Origin: Parus major
Lineage: Eukaryota > Chordata > Aves > Passeriformes > Paridae
Length of the DNA stretch: 64,000 nucleotides
Direction: 5' to 3'
Assembly (NCBI RefSeq): GCF_001522545.3
Contig: NC_031769.1
Coordinates: 149,137,636 to 149,201,635, forward strand
The notes under the pieces were generated by a model that worked only from the letters and a program-made list of their open reading frames with translations, was not told where the DNA came from and did no database searches. This document shows positions 44,311 to 55,775 of this stretch, in pieces. Position numbers and translations under genes: made by a program. The first letter of the stretch is position 1. Every line of letters begins with the position of its first letter.

Positions 44311-44850
44311 CAATTCCTTGTGAGATCCCACCTGGAGCACTGCATCCAGCTCTAGGGTCCCCAGAATCAGGATGTGGAGCTGTTGGAGTGAGTCCAGAGG
44401 AGACCATGGAGATGCTCCAAGGGCTGGAGCCCCTCTGCTCCGGAGCCAGGCTGGGAGAGCTGGGAATGCTCACCTGGAGAAGAGGAGAAAGCTCTGGGAG
44501 AACTCAGAGCCCCTTCCAGTGCCTGAAGGGGCTCCAGGAGAGCTGGAGAGGGACTTGGGACAGGTCCCTCCCTCAAGGATGGAGGGACAGAACACAGGGA
44601 GTGGCTTTCTGCTGCCAGAGGGTGGGGTCAAATGGGATATTGGGAAGGAATTCTTGGCTTTGAGGGTGATGAGGCCCTGGCACAGGTTGCCCAGAGAAGG
44701 TGTGGCTGCTCCATCTCTGGAAGTATCCAAGGCCAGGTTGGATGGGACTTGGATCAGCCTAGGATGGTGGAAGGTGTCCCTGCCCATGGCAGGGTGGAAC
44801 AAGATGGTCATTAAGGTCCCTTTCAACCCAAACCCTTCCATGATTCCATA
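44311..44850 (+). mobile_element. CR1 LINE fragment, class A, about 540 bases
   Basis: From GTGAGATCCCACCTGGAGC through GAGTGAGTCCAGAGGAGACC, GAGAGCTGGGAATGCTCACC and CAGTGCCTGAAGGGGCTCC to CCCTGCCCATGGCAGGG and the tail. The forward strand carries a frame open from 44175 to 44663 that includes the ORF2 remnant. It has the variant GAATTCTTGGCTTTGAGGG in place of the usual GAATTCTTCCCTGTGAGGG. Confidence 0.95.
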
Positions 44851-46363
44851 ACCCCTTTGTGGGCCCCATCCTTGCACCGTGTCCTCTATAGAGTAAAAAT
44901 AATGTTTGTATCAAACCCACAGCACCAGGAAACCTTGTATGGATGGAGGTGGAAATAATCCCATCAGGCACATGGGGTTAAAAGAGTCAGCCAGGCCTGA
45001 AGAACATTTGGTGGTGGCTGAGATCTGCCTGTGCTGTCTGCAGCCAACAGCAAATCCAGAGATGGCCTAGGCCATGTCCACAACAAAATAATTTCCACCC
45101 TACAAAAATAAAAGTACGCAGAATTTTGTATGGGTTTTTTAGGGCAGTCCTTGGAACATTCCTGGCCCTGCTCAGCTCCTCTGCCTGCTCTTAGCAGGAA
45201 TGTCAGGGCATCCCCCTTTGATGTTCATCCTGTTTTGCACAAACTCTCAGCAGCACCTGAGTCAGAGCATTAACAGAGAGGATTTCTCTAGCACACAATA
45301 TTCCCCTGCTCTGCTCCCCCTGGGCCTTGTCTGAGCTGGAAACTGCAATATCGCTGCTGGATTCTCTCATTTTAAGAATATTTGCAGAGGCACCTTCCAT
45401 CTGAAAATCTTGGCAGAGTTCCTACACCCAGGTTTCCTTGGGAGCCATCAAATTATTGACTGAGCATGGAAGTTGTTAAAGCTTTCAGACTCTGTTTGGT
45501 TGTTGACTTTATGTTCTCCCATGATTCAGTTTTTATGAGCAAACGCACAGACAGCACAAACTCCTTGTGATATTCCCAAGTGGAAAACCAGAAACAACTG
45601 AGACCTTCTTGGAACATTTCATAAAGGGAGCGTGAGGCAGTGGAACTTCATTTGCTGGCTGCATAAGTAATTAAATACACAGAAAAGACCTGGCTCTTTC
45701 CAACACTGATCACAATAATCCATTATTCTTCTCGGGGTTTAATGAGTGTTTGTACTAAAAGCCTGTTTGGAGTTTTAACGAGAGTGCTGTGACTGACATT
45801 CAGATAATGAAATGAACGGGTTTCATATCCTCGAAGCTCCCATTCTCACAATGATCCCAAAATGCTCTGTGATTTTTACAGCTCGGAACGATGGAATGCA
45901 AAAATTGGGTTACTTTTTACTCGTGTCCCGTTCACAACTCTGCCACAGTGAACTGTGGAGTGAGGATCAGGCTCAGACAGGAAGGCAAATATTCATTTTG
46001 GAATATTTAAACAAATTCTTTGTCTCTTGGAAGGATCTGCCTTATGAAACTTTGCCCTCTCAAATAAGATTTTAATTTCATTTGTTTGTGAGGTCTTGGG
46101 GCTTAAAGGAGAGCTGGGAAGGCTTCAGTGGAGGATTCATCTCTGTTCCTTCCCTGCCAAGTTAATATGAGATAAATCACCAGCTGGAAGTGTCTGTTTC
46201 TGTCTGCCAGCCACAGAAGGAGCCTAAACACTTCTCTAGGATGAGTCATTTAATTGATAGTTGTTAATTTAACCAAGGTGGACTCAGCTCCCAGAGTTTG
46301 TGTATTTTATGGGATAAGGGACTGTCGCTTCATCCAGCAGCATCAGTCCAGTTTGGAGAGTTT
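44851..46363. other. 1.5 kb repeat-poor unique DNA
   Basis: No element or exon recognised; 45812-46075 (+) is a chance frame. Confidence 0.5.
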
Positions 46364-46500
46364 ATCACAGAATCCAAGCATGGTTTGGGTGGGCAGGGAC
46401 CTTGAGGATCATGGAATTCCACCCTCCTGCCATGGGCAGGGACACCTTCTGCTATCCCAGGTTGCTCTAAGCCCTGTCCAACCTGGCCTTGGATCCTTAC
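46364..46500 (-). mobile_element. CR1 LINE fragment, class A
   Basis: TCACAGAATCCAAGCATGG, TCCTGCCATGGGCAGGGAC, CTATCCCAGGTTGCTC, CCTGTCCAACCTGGCCTTGG. Confidence 0.94.
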
Positions 46501-46960
46501 AGGGCTGAGTTTGACTGAAAACACATCCCTTGATTCAAAAGTGTGAAAAAGTAGAATTTTGATTCTTCTGAGAATCTTTTCTTTCTACCAACTTAGTCAT
46601 CTCTCCCCGTATTTTAAATGTTTGTCCTGTTTGATATTGGAATTTTTCTAACTTTGTTCCATCCCTCAGCTACACGTCTCTGCTGGATTAAAGAGCTGTT
46701 AACAATTGTGGTGGGGATTTTTTTTCTCCTTCTGAAAGGCTTTATTCACCTAATCAAATCACTCTCCCTTATTTTGTTCATATAAACAGATGGAACATGC
46801 TCCACATAAAATCAGAAATAAGCAGGAAAGGCAACCTTAAAACCAAGCAGATTTTTGCCAGCCTTGGGAGTTCATTTACAGATAAAATGAACTGTTCTGC
46901 TCGTTCTCTGTGAACCCAGTGAATAAATATATGAGATTCTGGAAGGAGCTGAGTAATGGT

Positions 46961-46983
46961 GGGATGAATTTCTACTTGTTTGC
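46961..46983. repeat. 23-base direct repeat, left copy
   Basis: GGGATGAATTTCTACTTG and onward to GC, directly before the CR1 piece. 21 of 23 bases match the right copy. Confidence 0.88.
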
Positions 46984-47109
46984 CAGAGGGGGTTAAATGG
47001 GATATTGGGAAGGAATTCTTGGCTTTGAGGGTGGTGAGACCCTGGCACAGGTTGCCCAGAGAAGCTGTGGCTGCCCCATCCCTGGAAGTGTTCAAGGACA
47101 ATTTGGATG
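46984..47109 (+). mobile_element. Internal CR1 piece between direct repeats
   Basis: AAATGGGATATTGGGAAGG, GAATTCTTGGCTTTGAGGG, CAGAGAAGCTGTGGCTGCC, CCCTGGAAGTGTTCAAGG. It is truncated at both ends: the CR1 3' third is absent. It shares the CTTGGCTTTGAG variant with the copy at 44311-44850. Confidence 0.93.
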
Positions 47110-47132
47110 GGGATGAATTTCTCTTTGTTTGC
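47110..47132. repeat. 23-base direct repeat, right copy
   Basis: GGGATGAATTTCTCTTTG and onward to GC, directly after the CR1 piece. Confidence 0.88.
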
Positions 47133-47799
47133 TTAGAGGAAGTTATAATCCCTGGAAACTGATTGTTATGGGGAATAAGAAAAAATATTGGCAAAAAACC
47201 CCCAAAAACTTCCAGTGCAGATTTTCACTATCCCAGTCTTAGGATTCCTACCATGGGCTTGAAAATAAAGCATTAGCAATCAGCTGGAGAGACTGGTCCA
47301 TGTGGGAGGAGGACAATGGCTGGAGGTGAGTCCCAGAGTGAGATTTCCATGTCTGAAGGACAATGAATGAATGAATGAATGCAAGGAGGAAGAGGAGAAC
47401 AAACGTGGTCCCACTGATTTGTACAATTTCCCAAAGGCATTTTAGGAACTGCCTGATTTCCATGGTTTTTCTTTCCAAACTGCATCTTCACAGCTCCAAC
47501 TCCAGCCACTGCAATAACTCTGGATCTCTCAATATCCGTAAAAGATTTGGTGGAGCTGTTTAGGGAAATAGAATGATTTGTTTGTTTGTTTGTTTTTAGT
47601 TGGAACAACATTGAAAATTCCCTATCCTTTCTCAGTGTTCAGAAGTAAATATTTCCTCTTTGAAAACATCACTAAAAAGAAACTTATATTTATTTTACTG
47701 GAAAGTATAGACAGTTCCAAAATAAAAGTGAAATTAGAGCTTTCTTTATTCTTAAGCATCATTCCAGGATTTTTCTACCTTGCCCTTTGCCAAGGTATG
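47133..47799. other. Unique DNA with two tetranucleotide microsatellites
   Basis: (GAAT)n at about 47363-47380 and (TTTG)n at about 47578-47595. Otherwise nothing recognised. Confidence 0.6.
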
Positions 47800-48034
47800 G
47801 GAGAGAGTGGTCAGTTTCCAAGAAGGTTTAGAACACATATTAGGAGGGGTGGAATTTTTTTCCTGGAGGGTTGTAAAGCATTGGAACAACCAGAGGAGTG
47901 TTGGAATCACCATGCCTGGAAGAGCTCAGCCAATGTGGATGTGGTTTTTGGGTGGTGTAACCATGGTGGTGGTGCTCAATTAACAGTTAGACTTGATTAT
48001 CTTTTCCAACCTTAATGATCCCATGATTCTAGGA
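47800..48034 (+). mobile_element. CR1 LINE fragment, class C
   Basis: ACATATTAGGAGGGGTGGAA, GGAGGGTTGTAAAGCATTGG, GTGTTGGAATCACCATGCC, CTTTTCCAACCTTAATGATC, CATGATTCTAGG. Confidence 0.92.
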
Positions 48035-48756
48035 TAAAAAAGGATATTTTTCTCCAGGCTTTGAAATCCATCTTCTCATCTCCAGCAGCTCTAGTCAGTC
48101 CTGATGATCAGCAGCAGCCCTGAAGCCAACTGGCTCATCCCCAACTTGTGGGCTTGTCCACATGGACCCCCCCTCTCATCCTGCACTCCGAATTCCCAAC
48201 TTGTTTCCTGCCAGCTGAATTTCCAGGTAAAAAGACACAGAAAGGATTTTGGAGACTTCTGGCACCCGGGACACAGCCCTGTGTGCCCACATTTGCTCTG
48301 CCCAGTTCCTGGGAGTGCAGGTCCTTGAGAGTTGAGCCAGAGGGGCCATGCTCAGTGATTTAAGTCTGTCCTGAATTATCCAGGCATATTCCATGGATTA
48401 CAGAGGTCTCAGTCAGATATTCTGAAATTTGTTAAGGGAACTGATGTAATAAGAGAGTCTAAATATTTCAGCTACAATAACCTTCACCTTTCCCTCTCTC
48501 CCTGCAGTATCTCACTATTGCATTTCCAGCGCTTGTTACAGCTGGGTAATTCCTTTATCACTTTAAGTCTACTTGTTAGATCTCCCTCTCTCTCTCAATC
48601 TTCCCACTTAATTGTTCTCACAAAGTTTCTGGGATTTATTACTGGTTTTGAGCTGGAGGTTCACCTCCCAGGCCCTGGAAATTCCCAGCAAAACCCTCAC
48701 CTCCTGTCAATCATTCTCCCTCAGAGAGCTGTGGGTGAGGATCAGAGAAGCAGGGG
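48035..48756. other. Unique non-coding DNA
   Basis: Nothing recognised. Confidence 0.5.
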
Positions 48757-49212
48757 ATAGTTCAGGTTGGAAAAGCCCTCTGAGACCATGGGGTTCAACC
48801 ATTCCTTCAGCACTGCCACGGCCACCAGTGACCCATGTCCCCAAGTGCCACATCCACACAGCTTCCAAATTCCTCCGGAAATGGAGACTCCAGCACTGCC
48901 CTGGGCCTGTTCCAGTGTCTGACCACTTCTTGGGAAGGAAATTGTTTCCAATATCCAATCTAAACTTCCAGTGGCACAGCTTGAGGCTTTTCCCTCTTGT
49001 TCTGTTGCTTCTTACCTGGGAGAAGAGCCCAATGCCCAGGTGGCTCCACCCTCCTGTCAGGGAGTTGTAGAGAGTGATAAATTCTTCCCCGAGATTCCTT
49101 TTCTCCAGGCTAAGAATTCCCAGCTCCTTCAGCCGCTCCTCATCACATTTGTGCTCCAGACCTTTTAACAGCTTTGCTATCCTCCTCTGGACACTCCCTA
49201 GCATCTCCATGT
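48757..49212 (-). mobile_element. CR1 LINE fragment, class C, with open ORF2 remnant
   Basis: About 455 bases. On the minus strand a 167-codon frame (49210-48707) stays open and shows ORF2 C-terminal motifs in order: QRRIAKLLKGLEHK, LGILSLEKRNL, then a decayed FRLDI segment. Landmarks on + are TTCAGGTTGGAAAAGCC, GTCCCCAAGTGCCACATCC, CAGGGAGTTGTAGAGAG and CTCCTTCAGCCGCTCCTC. Confidence 0.94.
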
Positions 49213-49437
49213 TTTATTGTCTTTAAATGATGTTGGATCACATGATATCCTGAAGGATATTCTGTTGCAAAGGATCCGCAAGGATCACGAATCCAGCTGC
49301 TGGCCCTGCACAGGACACTCCAAGAATCCCACCATGAGCCTGAGGCCATTGGCAAAACACTTCCTGATCTCTGGCAGGCTTGAATCTGTGAGCAATTCCA
49401 TGAGGAGCCTGTTCCAGTGCTTGACCTCCAGAGTGTA
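49213..49437 (-). mobile_element. CR1 LINE fragment, class B
   Basis: GGATATTCTGTTGC, GCAAGGATCACGAATCCAGC, GGCCCTGCACAGGACACTCC, CATGAGCCTGAGGCCATTGG, AGGAGCCTGTTCCAGTGC. It follows the previous copy in the same orientation with almost no gap. Confidence 0.9.
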
Positions 49438-49683
49438 AAGCTTGTGGTGCCTGTATGGAAATGCAGGAGATGGATGAACCCCCTCAAGAAGTTGAGGGTG
49501 TCTGCATTAGCTGAGGATTCCAAGATGATCTTCGGCATCCCTGCAAGATTTCCCTGCTTTGAATGTCCTTTTTCCTTGGGCTGCATTCCAGCTGTGACCC
49601 AGCCTGTCGTGATAAAAGCTCCTCCCATATTGTTGTGTTCCACTCGCTTCATCCTCTACTTCTCTTCCTCTGATTCTTCCATT

Positions 49684-49795
49684 AATCACAGAATCATAGA
49701 AATCTTGAGTTGGGAGGAACCCAAAAGGGTCACCAGGTCCAACTCATAGCTCTGCCCAGGAAAACCCCAGGAATTCAGACCCTGCCTGGGTCATT
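49684..49795 (-). mobile_element. CR1 LINE fragment, class B-like, diverged
   Basis: AATCACAGAATCATAGAAATC, TTGAGTTGGGAGGAACCC, CAGGTCCAACTCATAGCTC, CTGCCCAGGAAAACCCC. The third antisense CR1 within 1 kb. Confidence 0.85.
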
Positions 49796-50344
49796 ACCTA
49801 ATTCTTCCTACGATGTGACAGGGTCAAGAAAATGAATGCGAATGCAAAGAAATTTGAATGCAGATTTGGAGGGGCCTTCTGCTGTGGTGGGCAGCTTGGA
49901 AGTGTGGATGATATTTTCCAGAAAATTCTCCCTCCTTGGATGACGTCCAGGTAGGGAATCTACAGCTTTGTGATGCTGTCCAGCATCATAAAAACTGGAG
50001 TGAAACATTAAATTAATGTAATCAATGTCAAAATGTTCAGGTCCTGGTTTTGAATTCTGCCCTCACATTGTACCTCAAATTCCAATAGAAAATAAATAGC
50101 ATGTTTCCTTTATCCTTTCTACTTTTCTCTTCCTAAAAAGCAGCATCTGTTCTCTCTCTTCTTCCCTATGAATTTTCCAGATTTGACAAACCTCCAGCCA
50201 TGACGCTTAAATATTGTTTCTCTTCCTTCTGTCCCTCTGGACAATTGTGGTCTCGGTGGTTTTAGCACAGAGTTGTTTCTCCTCTTCATCCTCTCATGAT
50301 CTCAAGGTTTAGTTCATCAATTTATTCCCACACATGTGCCAAAA
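49796..50344. other. Unique non-coding DNA
   Basis: Nothing recognised. Confidence 0.5.
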
Positions 50345-50822
50345 AATCATGGAATGGCTTGGATAGGAAAGGAGAAGGAAGGTTCCAGTCCCTTCCATGG
50401 GCAGGGACACCTACCACTAGACCAGGCTCCTCCAAACCCTGTCATACCTGCCTTGGGCACTTCCAGGGATGGGGCAGCCACAGCTGCTCTGGGAAACCTG
50501 TGCCAGGGCCTCAGCACGCTCTCAGGAAGGAATTCCTTCCCATTATCCAATCTAAATCCACCCTCTTTCAGTTTAAACCATCATCCCTTGTCCTGTCACT
50601 TCAGACTCCTTTAAAAATCTCTCTCTTTTGTAGCTCCTTCAGGAGCTGGATGACCACAATTAGGTCAGCCCAAAGCCTTCTCTTGTCCAGGCTGAATAAT
50701 CCCAATTTTCCTATCCTATCCTCACAGCAGAGCTGCTCCATCCCTCGGATCATCTTGGTGCCTCCTCTCAACTCTTTCCACGTCCTCCCTGTGCTGGGAC
50801 CCCAGAACCACGTGGGGTGTCA
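50345..50822 (-). mobile_element. CR1 LINE fragment, class A, about 480 bases
   Basis: AATCATGGAATGGCTTGG, CCATGGGCAGGGACACCTAC, GATGGGGCAGCCACAGCTGC, TTATCCAATCTAAATCC, GACCACAATTAGGTCAGCCC, CAGAGCTGCTCCATCCC, CCTGTGCTGGGACCCCAG. The 177-codon frame on + over this region is antisense to the element. Confidence 0.95.
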
Positions 50823-52177
50823 TGTGTAGGGAATTTCTACATTCCAATGGCCAAGAAAAGGGAGTGGTCATGGAGAAAATCAGGACAGACACGCAAATAT
50901 CTGCAGCTTCTTATCACTGCTCCACACGAAGGGGATTCTGTCACAACTGCAAGAAGTATCAGGCAAAAGAAATTGACTGGAATTCTTCCACTGAAAATGC
51001 TGGATTGACGGGATCGATGCAGAGCAGGAAAGCTTTAAAATAGTGAAATTGAAAGGCTGCAAACAAGCTCCAATTCTGTGGGACACAGAAGAGAGGAGTA
51101 ATTTTCCTACCCGCTTGCCTGTCAATCAGTGCAATCACCTGGAAGGCCTGGAAAATAACCAAAAGTCCCTGTTCACACAGAAAGAAGAATGCAAATGGTC
51201 ATTAAGGCTCCGTGTAGGTGCTGGGACAAGAGGAACCTCATGAGGGAGAGGTTTAAAACAAAGTGGTTCTGATGATGGTGAGGCATTTGAAGCAAAACAT
51301 TTGTTTGTGCCTGCGTGTGTGCACGAGGAACCTGTGCTTTTGCAAATTAGCATTTTCCAGTTAGCAACAGGAGAGGCTGGAATGTTGTTCTGGTGCCAGG
51401 AACTCCAGGTGGGTGATTCTGAACAGCTCAGTGTTCATTTGGCTGAACCCCTGGTGTTTAGCAACCCAAATGTTGTTGTCCTGAGGGAGGGATCACCGCC
51501 TTTATCCCAGCATTTTCCCAAATCAGTTGTGCTCATTCATTCAGGATGCAAATTTTCCTTTTTCCTTTTGCTCCAAACCCTCCAGGAGGGTTGGGAAGTC
51601 AGCACAATTTGATGGAGCCCTGCTGCAGCCACTCAGTGCTGGTTCTGCCATGGGGAGGTAGCTGTGCTTTTGTGGAGTCATCCTTGTTTGGAAAACAATC
51701 ATCCCGTCACATCCTGCCAGGGAGGGGCAGGGTGTTCATGCAACCCACAGCAGTGGGTTCCTCAGCCACCTTTTGTCAGGGGCTGACAGGCAGCCCAAAA
51801 CCACCAGGAAATCACAGCCCTGTGCTTCAAAAGTTGTCAAAGGATTTGTCTCTGCGCTGGAAAGTTTGAACAGGTCTGGAAATGGGGTCAGGACACAAGA
51901 TACTTCTCTGTTCCCTCCTCCAAGCATCTCTGGTTTCCACAGCTCTGGATCTAGAAGATGTTTCTTCTCTTCCCCACACCAAAACAGTATTTTTAGTTTT
52001 CTTTAAGGCTGCAAGCCACCAAAATGCAAAAGTGCTTTAACAAATGCCAAAGTGCTTTAATTCTTTAAAACAGAGGTATAAAGGAGAGCATCTAAACAGA
52101 GGCAAATTTTAGCACTCATGTCCCAGCTGGGATGTGGGATGTTTACACTCTGTGGACAGTGTTATCCTATCAACTCA
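50823..52177. other. 1.35 kb repeat-poor unique DNA
   Basis: No element recognised; a minor 20-base-spaced repeat of AAAGTGCTTTAA lies at about 52028-52060. Frames up to 107 codons have no domain. Confidence 0.5.
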
Positions 52178-52383
52178 TATCAGGTTAGATTTTGGGAATA
52201 AATTCTTCCCTGGGATGGTGGTGAAGTCCTGGAGAAAAGCTGTGGCTGCCCCTTCCCTGGAAGCATTCAAGGCCAGGCTGGATGGGGCTTGGAGCAGCCT
52301 GGTCTGGTGGAAAGTGTCCCTGCCCATGGCAGGGGGCTGAAATGAGATGATCCTGAAGCTCCCAAACCATTCCAGGGTTTTAT
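52178..52383 (+). mobile_element. CR1 LINE fragment, class A
   Basis: CAGGTTAGATTTTGGGAATA, GGATGGTGGTGAAGTCC, GGAAGCATTCAAGGCCAGG, CCCTGCCCATGGCAGGGGG, TCCCAAACCATTCCAGGG. Confidence 0.95.
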
Positions 52384-52837
52384 TTCCTGGTAAAATCTTT
52401 GATCAGCTCCATCAGGCTGACTCAGAGCTGCTGACAGGTCTCTTTATTTTTTACCAACTGCAGCTTTCAAAAAGCCAACCCTTTACCTCACAGACTCGTG
52501 GTAGATATTCCAGAGGGTAAATAGGCACCTGCTTGTCACCACAGTGAAATTTAAACACAGATATATTAATTTATAACAGCAACCTGGATTGTGATTCTGC
52601 AAACTTGATTTTTCCTGGCAAGTTTCTGCCACAATCTCCCCATCCACCAAGCCTCAGGAAAAGATTTCACACAAGAAACTCAAATTCATTACCAGGCCTG
52701 CAGAGTTCACTAAACAAATGATCCCTCAATGTGGAAGTTACCGAGTTTGATGGAGAATCTCATGAGTAGCTTGGAGACAACAGGTATGGGTTAATTGTTC
52801 TGTTTCCTCCAGGGTGATGATAAGAGGCCACTGGGAG
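52384..52837. other. Unique non-coding DNA
   Basis: Nothing recognised. Confidence 0.5.
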
Positions 52838-53185
52838 GAATCAGAAGAAACAAAAGCAGGTGGTTCTTTATTCAAACTGTAGTTAAGCTGTCCCAGGATA
52901 TGATGGATGTTAAAAGCTTAGTGGAGCTCTTGGAATAAATGGATAGCTCCTGGAAGATAAATCCATCAAAGGCTTCTGGGAAACAGAGAGCATCTCTGGA
53001 AGTCTCAGGGATAAAAATGACTGGAGAGTGGAGGGCTGGAGGGAAAAAAGTCCTCCTGAGCTTTCTCGTTACTTAGGGAAATTGTCTTCCCATGATTACA
53101 GTGGGATTTTGGGCACTCAGAGGCAGGAGAGCAGCTGGATGGGCCTTTAGCTGACAAAGTGTACCTGGTTTTATGGGGTTTTTCT
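52838..53185 (+). mobile_element. Ancient amniote-type CR1 (L3-like) relic
   Basis: It is unlike the other CR1 copies here. It resembles the old CR1/L3-type elements shared by turtles, crocodilians and birds as I know them. Landmarks are GTGGTTCTTTATTC (52860), GTAGTTAAGCTGTCC (52880), a GATGTTAAAAGCTTAGTGG stretch, GAAGATAAATCCATCAAAGG (52953), and, after a gap, GCTGGATGGGCCTTTAGCTG near the 3' end (53133). The protein behind the first part is the same ORF2 C-terminal region, heavily decayed. Subfamily name not determined. Confidence 0.65.
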
Positions 53186-53509
53186 GTGGGAGAGAGGTAA
53201 ATGAAGCTACAGATAAATTATATGACAGAAAATAACCTAAGTGAAGGAGATTGAGGATTGTGAGCAGGAAATCATCAAACACCATGATCCAGGATCCACC
53301 TGGGGTCAGAGAAGTCACAAATTTTCCAGGATGTTCACTACAACCTTTTCACCCTGATCCTTCTACATCCATGGTATTCTGAGTGTTAAACCTGATCCAG
53401 GTCACCAGCCCAGCTTGAGCAGGACACGCTGAGACCATGAACAGCAGCTCACCATCCCCTTACTCCTGATGCCTCCTGATGTGTCTCTTCCTCTGGATCT
53501 GGGGAGGGG
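53186..53509. other. Unique non-coding DNA
   Basis: Nothing recognised. Confidence 0.5.
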
Positions 53510-53975
53510 AAGGATCCAGTCTAACTCAGGCCAGCTCAGGGCTGACAACCCTCTTGGAGAAGAAATGTTTCCTGATGTCCAGTCTAAACCTCCCCACGTG
53601 CTGTGAACCATTCCCATTAATCCCGTCCCTGGATTCCAAGGAGGAGAGCTCAGCATCTCCCTTTCCCCTTCTCCTCAGGAGAGCAATGAAGTCACCCCTC
53701 AGCCTCCTCCCCAAACTGGACAAGCCCAAAATCCCCAGTCATTCCTCATAGGACACAACTTCCAGCCCTTCCACCAGCTTTGTTTTCCTGCTCTGGACAC
53801 ATTCAAGGACATTCACGTCCTTCCTAAATTGGGGGGCCCAGACTTGCATTCAGTGCTCAAGGTGGGGTCTTTCCAACCCTGGATACAGTGGGATCATCCT
53901 CTCTTTTTGACCAAATGGTTCCTCTGAGTTTGATGCATCCCAGGCTGGGCTTCGCCCTCTTGGCTGCCAGGACAC
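53510..53975 (-). mobile_element. CR1 LINE fragment lacking its 3' tail, about 465 bases
   Basis: Starts inside the element at TGTTTCCTGATGTCCAGTC and runs through CTCCTCAGGAGAGCAATG, CTGCTCTGGACACATTC, AATTGGGGGGCCCAGAC, CAAGGTGGGGTCTTTCC and CTTGGCTGCCAGGAC. It therefore covers a more 5' part of ORF2 than most copies. Diverged. Confidence 0.9.
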
Positions 53976-55444
53976 AAAAGAACCATATTTGAAATTTTGA
54001 AGAATCTTTAGCTTTTTTTTTTTCATCCTGAAGCCAAAAAGAGGAAAAAAAGAAAACAGGGAGAAAATTCTATTTAACTTGAGAATTAAGAAGTTGTTGG
54101 GCTATAACAATGGAAGATGTGAAAGGAAGAGCTAAAGAACAAAAGTTGAAATGGATCTTGACGGGACCTGCCCTGAAGATCTGAAGGCAGGAAGCTGCAG
54201 CCATTCCAGAAGTTTAAACAGCTACACATGGCAGGAGTCCCTCAGAAGCTGCAGCAGGACATTCTCCCTTTAATATTGCTTTGCTTTCTCTCAGTGGTCT
54301 CCAGGTCATCCAGGAACTGTTTGATCAGCTGGATAAAATCCTCTACTTTGAATAAAAGGGGATCAGAAGAGAAAAGTCTGAAAAATTGATGCCATGCATC
54401 CAGTCCTACAATTCCAGGACACAGAACAAGCTCTCCACAAGAGCAGTCAGAGTTCAGTGTGTTCCAGCACATATTTTTTGCTGCCAGTCCAATATCCAGA
54501 GGATTTATTGGAGCCAACACTTGGTTTGTATTATCACAGAGTTTTAAGAGGCTTTCTGTCCTGATTTAGAAATTGGCGGCGATTAATTATACTCAAAAAC
54601 CATTACAAAAGTTCTACCCCTTGATTATATTTCATACTCAAAAGGAACTTGTCTCAGATTTCTTCTCCGAGTTTATCCAGCTTCACTTTCCAAGGGATGC
54701 TGTTGGGACTTTTTTTGGCAGAGATAAACTGATGTAAATTTTTTCAGGCTGTTATCAAATAATTTCTTGACCTTCCCCTCTGCTAAGCAGGCTCTGTTCA
54801 TTCTGTTTCAAGACAAATCCAGTGTTTAAATGACTCTGCTCTGAACCATCTCCAATTTATCAACTTCTTTCCACTGTAACACATAATCTTACCAGTGACA
54901 GAATTAACACAGCCTCGGCCAAATGGAGGATCCGTGTTTATGCCTCAAGGAATCCCATTAGTCCCTCTTGGCTCCTGTATGGAAGTAGGAGCTCATATTT
55001 GCCTGATTATCTGCCATGAGCCTTTCCCAGAGTTACTGCTTTGTGTAAGCCCTATAAAAAAATCAATCCACTCTATATGGTAATTTGTAGGACGGAGTCA
55101 ACCCCTGATGGATGACTGAGCTGCTTTATTTGCTCTGCAGAATTTTGGCCTCCTTGAAATACACACTATTTGTCTGAGCACTGTTTGCTAAACGATCCCT
55201 GTGTCACCACACAGACAATTCCATCCTTCTTCCTTAGTCCCCCACAAGCTCAGTGAAATGTATAAAATTTGATTGTTGTATTTTATTCCCGGCATCTGAA
55301 CAAGGAGGGAGATGCTTGATACTGAAGGGCCAAAATTGATCTTTTCAGAAGTCCATTATAAATAATTATTTAGGACTGGCCTGACAGGGCCTGTATTAAC
55401 TTGGGGAACATTTGCACGGGAGATTTGTAATTCCTTGATCTACA
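53976..55444. other. 1.5 kb repeat-poor unique DNA
   Basis: T-run near 54013-54022. No element or gene recognised. Confidence 0.5.
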
Positions 55445-55627
55445 GAGGAAGGAAGACATTCTTCCTGATGTCCATCCTAAATCTCTCCTGGAACAGCTTC
55501 AGGTTGTTTCCTCTGGTCCTGTTCCTTGTTCCCTGGGAGCAGATCCCGAGCTCCTCTGGCTCCATCCTCCTGTTGTGAGTTGTGGAGACCCAGAAGGTCC
55601 CCTCGAGCCTCCTTTTCTCCAGAGAAT
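55445..55627 (-). mobile_element. CR1 LINE internal fragment, class C-like
   Basis: ACATTCTTCCTGATGTCC, CAGCTTCAGGTTGTTTCC, GTTCCTTGTTCCCTGGGAG, TGTGGAGACCCAGAAGG, GAGCCTCCTTTTCTCC. No 3' tail is present. Confidence 0.9.
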
Positions 55628-55775
55628 GATGATGCTTTTGGAAACAGGAATACCAAACAGAACCCCTCCTTTTATCAACATCTGCAGTTAGATGAGACAA
55701 ATCCCACCTCAGGTCATCCCAGGCCAGTCTTCCTTTCAAAGCCAGCTGAAGCCTGCAGTGGGTGAGGAACACACC

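Noticed and set aside
50296..50829. 177-codon forward frame
   Set aside because: Antisense to a CR1 copy; it arises because the reverse complement of CR1 is stop-poor.
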